Origin: Pelagophyceae sp. CCMP2097
Lineage: Eukaryota; Sar; Pelagophyceae
DNA: 21,881 nt
Direction: 5' to 3'
Assembly (NCBI GenBank): GCA_026770575.1
Contig: MU657408.1
Coordinates: 38,412 to 60,292, forward strand
The notes beneath the pieces are model-generated. The model was not told the DNA's origin, did not search any database, and saw only the letters and a program-made list of their open reading frames with translations. Positions 17,273 through 21,881 of this stretch are shown here, piece after piece. The translations under genes and the position numbers were made by a program. How positions within the stretch are numbered: the first letter of the stretch is position 1; every line of letters begins with the position of its first letter.

Positions 17273-19226
17273 ATGCTGCCGCGGCTGCTCAGGCTCGCGG
17301 GCCGGCGTGCGCCCTCCCGCGCGAAGCTGGCGCTTGGGGCGCTCCCATCGAGGGCCAAGTCGACCGAGGCCGCCAACTGGACCGAGGCCGCCAAGTCGGC
17401 GGAAAAGGCGGGGACGCTGGTCAACCCGTTCTTCCAGCCGAGCCGCGAAGAAGAGTTCCTCGAGGTGCGTCGAGCCCGCGCCGGACGACGCCGCGCCGAC
17501 GTTTGAAGCCTCGCTTCTGCCCACCGCGCCTTGAGACTCGCCGTAGGCCAACCGCTCGGCGCCCGCCTCGTCATTCCCGTCGCCGCCGCCGCCGGACGAG
17601 GCGGCGGCGCTGCAGTCGAAGATGGCGTCGGCGATGCCGCCGCTCGACGAGCTGGTCAAGGTCGACGTCGGCGGTTCCATCTTCCGCACGTCGCGCGCCG
17701 TGCTGACGCGCGTCGAGGGCAGCATGCTTTCGGCTATGTTCCTCCCCGGGGGTGCGCTGACGCAGCAGAAGCCGGCGGCCGACGGGTCCGTGTTCCTGGA
17801 CCGCGACCCCGAGCGGTTCCGGCACGTCCTCGACTTCCTCCGGGACTTGGACGCCCCGCGCCTCCTCAAGGTGCTGCGCGCCATGCCCGAGCTGGAGCAG
17901 GAGGCGATGGAGCGCGAGCTGGAGTTCTACGGTTTGGAGGACGCGCTCTTTGGCCCGCCGTCGTGGACGGACGCGGCCGTGTTCCGGCCCGGGCCGGACC
18001 TCGTCACGGGCCGCTTCCTCACCGCCGCCGTAAAGCTCCGCGGCAAGATCTACGTCTTCGGCGGCTACTCGGCCGAGTTCAAAAACCTGGCGGAGCACCT
18101 CGACACGGAGACGATGGTCTTCCGCGCGGGCCCGCGGACGGACGTCGAGCGCGCCGGGTGCTGCGCCGCGGCGCTGGACGACGACCGCCTTTTGGTCATG
18201 GGCGGCACGTGCATGGCGCGCGGGCCGGCGCTGAACACGACTGAGGTCTTGTACCTCTCGACGCAGAACACAGTCAAGGGTCCCATGCTCCGCGGCGGCC
18301 GTAACCACTCCTGCGCCATCAAGCTGGACAAGGACCGAATCATGGTCCTCGGCGGCCAGGACGCCGCCGTCAACTCCCTCGCCTCGACGGAGATCCTCGA
18401 CGTCGGCAACATGAAGTTCTTCGCGGGGCCCGCGATGACCGAGAGGCGCGAAGGCCACTGCGCCATCCGGATCGACGAGCGAAGACCGGCGCCTCTTGAA
18501 GCGCGAGGGGCGTGCCGGACGATCGCGTTGACCCGCGCGCGCCTCTGTAGGCACCGCATCCTCGTCGCCGGCGGCTTCGACTGGGACTTGCGGGAGCTCG
18601 ACTCGACGGAGATCCTTGACCTTCGGACCATGAAGTTCTCGCCCGGGCCCAAGATGCAGGTCAGGGTATTTGTTTCCGACTTTGGACGCCGCGGCCGGCC
18701 GTCGTGCCATCCGACCGTCCATCGTCGCCGCCGCAGTCGCGCCGCAACGAGTGCGGCGGCGTGGTCGTCGACGACAACCACGTCTTGATCGTCGGCGGCA
18801 ACGACTCGACGTGCTGACGCAGCGTCGGCGAATCTGGGCTTGAGGACAAACTGGGGGGGGGTCACCAAGGACCGGGACAAGGACGGCGTCCCAGAGGCGA
18901 GATGCGCCGCCGTGGGCAAGGCGCCGTGGCACGCTTGCCCCCGGCGGACGCGCGTGGTTCCAGAGTTCGACGCGGACCGCGCGGTCACAGAGTCGCCCTG
19001 TAGGATGCTCCCGACGGCGACGTCGGAGCTCCTGAACCTGCGCAGCATGGAGTTCCAGGTCGGCCCGGCGATGCAGACGCCACGGTGCGGCTGCTCCGTC
19101 GTGCGCCTCGACTCGACGGCCGAGCGGCGCATCTTCGTCATCGGCGGCCGCGACGACTACTTCTGCGAGACGCAAAAGACGGAGATCCTCTCGCGCAAGG
19201 CCTACGATGCCTACCTGCACACGTGA
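17273..19226 (+). CDS. BTB/T1-Kelch protein, five exons (nuclear host gene)
   Basis: Predicted exons 17273-17464, 17547-18478, 18551-18659, 18737-18810 and 19004-19226, 509 residues. Intron 17465-17546 is GT-AG, 18479-18550 GC-AG, 18660-18736 GT-AG, 18811-19003 GT-AG; phases 0, 2, 0, 2 keep one frame throughout. Counting from the Met at 17622, residues about 12-105 form a T1/BTB tetramerisation domain (KVDVGGSIFRTSRAVLTR, GSVFLDRDPERFRHVLDFLR). From about residue 138 come roughly six Kelch blades, each with a hydrophobic-GG turn (IYVFGG, LLVMGG, IMVLGG, ILVAGG, VLIVGG, IFVIGG). Such proteins commonly serve as substrate adaptors for cullin-3 ubiquitin ligase. Exon 1 encodes an Arg/Leu/Ala-rich segment (MLPRLLRLAGRRAPSRAK) that looks like a mitochondrial presequence, which is unusual here; if intron 1 is wrong, translation starts at 17622. 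The 72-nt intron keeps an open frame if retained, but splicing gives an unbroken Kelch blade. Confidence 0.88.
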
Positions 19227-20013
19227 CCCAACCGCGAGCGCCGCACTGAGCCGCCGGCGACGGTCCCGCGGCTCCGTATCTCTTCCGTCTCGACTCCCCG
19301 GCGTTTTTCGTCTCGCCGTCCCTCTGGTGCGACGCCGAAGGAGCGTCCGAGCGCTGAAGGCCCATCGTGGCATCTGGACAACCGCGGCATGATCGCACCG
19401 GGGTGCAGGGAAACGGCGCGACGGCTTCGCGACCCATCGGGCGGGATCGCCCGCCGACTCAGTCCAGAGTCATGGTTCGACGGGTCCCCGAGATTCAGCT
19501 CTGGTTTCTCTGGCGCTGGCGCGGTTCTTTAACGTCACTCTTCAGAGGTTCAGAGTGACGACCGCACAACTTACCGCACGCAGGCTGCACACCGCAGTGC
19601 ACTGTTAAAATTTGTTGACTAAGTATTGCTTGCTTAAAATCCACCCTGGGTGGGGCTGCCCCAAAGGGGAATAACCGCCAAACCCGAGTCAAAGGTTGGC
19701 AACCAGGCCTAGAGGCCCGGAGCCAAGCCCCCGGAGAGCGCGTCAGCACACATAGCGCGGCGTCTCCTCGCGGTGGTATGGGTGCCCAGTCACTTTGGCA
19801 CTTCGGTCGTGGTTCGTTGGGGTTGCCGGTTGGGGGGCGATGGCGTCAGCGGCTTTATCGGGCTCATTCGGAATGTGGATGTACCGCGTCGCGGCCCAGG
19901 CATGGCCTGGGTCCTTTCCTCCGTCTGTGCCTTTTTGCCTCCGGAGCTAAGTAGAAATTCAGCGAGACTTACAAAAAAATAAAAAATGTTGTGAAAACAA
20001 CAGGTTTGAAAAC
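19227..20013. other. Intergenic, no gene seen
   Basis: GC-rich at the left and mixed composition at the right; only short uninformative open frames. The one clear structure is the hairpin at 19533-19560. No tRNA or rRNA fold recognised. Confidence 0.5.
19533..19560. repeat. Perfect 9-bp inverted repeat (hairpin)
   Basis: cgtcactct and agagtgacg are exact reverse complements separated by 10 bases. About 300 bases after the Kelch stop codon, so too far for a simple 3' processing signal; function unknown. Confidence 0.7.
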
Positions 20014-20023
20014 GTGTCCAGCA

Positions 20024-20121
20024 CGAGAGTCCCGCTCCACGCGCTATCTCAGAACGCGGCCATGATGAACGTGTTGAGGAAGAGTATGTCACCGAGAGTC
20101 CCGCTCCACGCGCTATCTCAG
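20024..20121. repeat. 29-bp direct repeat, period 69
   Basis: cgagagtcccgctccacg and the next 11 bases occur identically at 20024-20052 and 20093-20121. The period is close to that of the array that follows, so these may be diverged outer members of it. Confidence 0.8.
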
Positions 20122-20146
20122 CAGCATACCCGTGCCGCAGCAGGGC

Positions 20147-20575
20147 AGGTCCAGGCGCGGCACGTCGACGTCGAGCGCCGGGTCCGCCACGACGCCGTCG
20201 GACGACATGGGGACGATCAGGTCCAGGCACTGCACGTCGAGGCCCAGTGCCAGCCGTCGCAACGCCGTCGGGCGGCGTGGGCACGATCAGGTCCAGGTAG
20301 TGCACGTCGAGGCCGAGCGCCAGCTACCGCAGAGCCGTCAGACGCGATGGGCACGAACGGGTCCAGGCGGTACACGTCGAGGCCAAGCGCCAGGATCCGC
20401 CACGACGCCGTCGGGCAACGTGGGCACGTGCAGGTACAGGCGCAGCACGTCAAGGCCGAGCGCCGGGTCTCCCGCGACGCCGTCGGGCGAGGTTGGCACG
20501 AGCAGGTCCAGGCGGTGCACGGCCAGGCCAAGCGCCGAGATCGCCGCTATGGCGTCGGGTGGACACGAGCGACGT
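20147..20575 (-). repeat. Six degenerate ~72-bp units encoding a 24-residue repeat on the minus strand
   Basis: Units begin with (a/g)ggt(c/a)cagg at 20147, 20219, 20289, 20359, 20432 and 20504, with spacings of 72, 70, 70, 73 and 72. On the minus strand the better units encode LDLLVPTSPDGVAGDPALGL followed by DV plus two variable residues. Because some units have lost or gained bases, the protein frame breaks between them. This looks like the relic of a repeat protein gene rather than an active one. No flanking unique coding domain was found. Confidence 0.65.
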
Positions 20576-20769
20576 GCCCACCGTGATGCCCACCTTGCTG
20601 CCCACAAATTTTCTTTGAGCGATTTGTGGCGGCGCCGAGCTGGTATTGGGTCCGCGCGCGCGCCGCCGTCCGAGCCGCCGAGGCGGAGCCGACGTAGCGG
20701 AGGAGCGCAAGCGACGCGCCCGCCAGAGAGACCAGAGCAAAAAACATCGCCAGGCTTCGAGCTTGAACT

Positions 20770-21180
20770 TTAATGATTTGTAGGATTCCTATGAGGAAGT
20801 CCTTTCCCCTATTGGATTCAGGATCCCCTATTGGATTCCGACCTTCTTCTGAACATTTTCACACTTTTTAAGCTCTTGGATTGGTGCAAAAATGCTTTTT
20901 CTGAACAAATTGCATTTTCAAGCCCTCTCATTGGCCATTCCGAATCCAATAGGGAGCAGAATCCAATAGGGGACGGAACTTTCTGGACAGTTTCTCTTCT
21001 TTCAAGAATCTTTTCAAGCTACTTTCAAAGCGTATATTTTCCAGAAAAAAAAACTCGGCAAATTGCTTGGAAAGTAGCTTTTCCTTGGGTTCCACTTGCC
21101 AATTTCAGCTTTTCAAGTTGCTTGGAAGTTTCCCAAGTTGCTTGGAAAGCTCGGGTAGAGTTCGTTGGATGAGCGTTAAG
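20770..21180. promoter_or_regulatory. Symmetric cluster of CCAAT/ATTGG elements and ttgcttggaa repeats
   Basis: Two forward copies of cccctattggattc (20806-20819, 20825-20838) face two reverse copies (20942-20954 shortened, 20959-20972), with another attgg at about 20929. Each copy contains an inverted CCAAT box. Further on, ttgcttggaa occurs at about 21063, 21117 and 21138. It could be a promoter region, or the arms of a short inverted-repeat element. No gene start is evident immediately downstream. Confidence 0.45.
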
Positions 21181-21881
21181 CGAACGTTAGATGGGCGTTA
21201 ACCCGGGGCAGGGCAGGCTTACGCGACGCGTGTCGTGGACGAGCAGGGCGTGGACGAGCAGAGTCAGACAAGGAGCCACAGAGACCGAACGGTTTCCAAG
21301 GGCAAAGGACGCCGCGCTCCGAGTAAGCGCACCTTGGCGTGGCGTAGAGACGACGAGTACAGTCCTATAGACGGGCGCGCTCTGCGTCTCTCGGGTGTCT
21401 CTCGAGCGTCTCTCGAGCTCCCTGTCTCCTCCCGAAAGTAAAATTTGTTCCGAATGGGATTTCGGGGCGGCACCGATGGTGCCCGCGCCTCCGTCGAGGC
21501 ACGGGCCGGTCGCGGGGCCGACGTGCCCCATTACGCGCACCATCTCACCTGGGTGGCCGAAGGAAGACGCGCCCTTGACGCCGCTTCGCGCTCACGTTGA
21601 AGCGACAAAAGAAATGTTGAAAAATAAGCTTGAAAAGCTCCTTGGAAAAGTGAACTTGTCTAATTCCTTCATCGAGTCTGAAGGATCTGAGCGCGCTGGG
21701 TGCATCGGCGTCAGAAGGAGATGCGAATAGCACAGTCGGCTTGGTTCTTGCTCGTTATAGCGTTTGAGGCGACGTTATGCAAATGCACCAGTCAACTTGA
21801 AAAGCTTCTTTGGAAAAAGTGAAGCTGTATTTTCTGGTGGATAATACAAATTGGCCCGGGCTCCTAGGGTTTCCACGTCCC
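21181..21881. other. GC-rich to mixed region at window end, no supportable gene
   Basis: Short frames are open on both strands (minus 21187-21543, plus 21395-21730) but overlap each other and show no domain. Imperfect copies of cttgaaaagct(c/t)cttggaaaa-like sequence occur at about 21628 and 21797. Probably repeat-derived non-coding DNA. Confidence 0.4.

Noticed and set aside
17571..19373. 600-codon open frame on the minus strand
   Set aside because: Antisense shadow of the spliced Kelch gene; Arg-rich, no domain, an effect of high GC.
21187..21543. Minus-strand 118-codon frame near the window end
   Set aside because: Overlaps a plus frame, lacks any domain or splice pattern, and lies in repeat-like sequence.

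Overview
The window is two kinds of DNA joined. Bases 1 to about 13,540 are strikingly AT-rich, intron-free and densely coding. They carry the core gene set of a protist Polinton-like virus (PLV, Maverick/Polinton/virophage relatives): a protein-primed family B DNA polymerase, an A32-type packaging ATPase, a probable penton (minor capsid) protein, a major capsid protein, an esterase/lipase, a T5orf172 (GIY-YIG-type) nuclease and two fibre-like proteins. Bases from about 13,555 to the end are GC-rich and contain a spliced nuclear gene (BTB/T1 domain plus Kelch repeats, at least four short introns), a broken GC-rich gene with two CCCH zinc fingers, and several repeat arrays. The simplest reading is an integrated, partly decayed PLV in the nuclear genome of a GC-rich unicellular eukaryote, most likely a microalga. 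The species cannot be named from the sequence. A chimeric contig is the main alternative.

Viral part, left to right on the + strand unless noted: PolB (3-2650, 5' end outside the window, many frameshifts); a repeat-bearing intergenic stretch (2651-3033); a Lys-rich low-complexity gene with KLE and KVQ tripeptide repeats (3034-3557, broken); a T5orf172 nuclease (3599-4403, broken); a small membrane protein (4390-4620); the packaging ATPase (4689-5425, stop codon inside Walker A); an acidic Cys-free protein (5496-6044); lipase (6057-6602, minus); penton candidate (6665-7606); a small basic protein with KMQ/KLE repeats (7630-8037); major capsid protein (8159-9522, one frameshift); fibre 1 (9564-11251) and fibre 2 (11252-12788), which share a shaft module but have different heads; and a minus-strand gene of unknown function (12859-13320). 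The order ATPase - penton - MCP matches the morphogenesis block of Polintons and virophages. The maturation protease, integrase and helicase expected in such elements are not in the window and may lie upstream of base 1 or be lost. Several start codons are directly preceded by TATA-type motifs, which suggests a simple shared promoter.

Many viral genes carry single-base frameshifts, often in homopolymer runs, and in-frame TAA/TGA codons. The lipase, penton candidate and two small proteins stay open. The five-exon host Kelch gene has no lesion, which weighs against uniformly bad sequence and for real decay, although AT homopolymers are also where long-read consensus errors concentrate.

Host part: AT-rich junction with an 11-bp tandem repeat and then a cluster of GC-rich hairpins (13,489-13,670); about 1.2 kb with no convincing gene but a 5x17-bp tandem array; the broken CCCH-finger gene on the minus strand (16831 to 14830); a 441-bp spacer with an 18-bp perfect palindrome; the BTB-Kelch gene (17273-19226); then 2.6 kb of non-coding or relic sequence with a degenerate ~72-bp coding repeat (minus strand, 24-residue unit) and a symmetric cluster of CCAAT/ATTGG elements.
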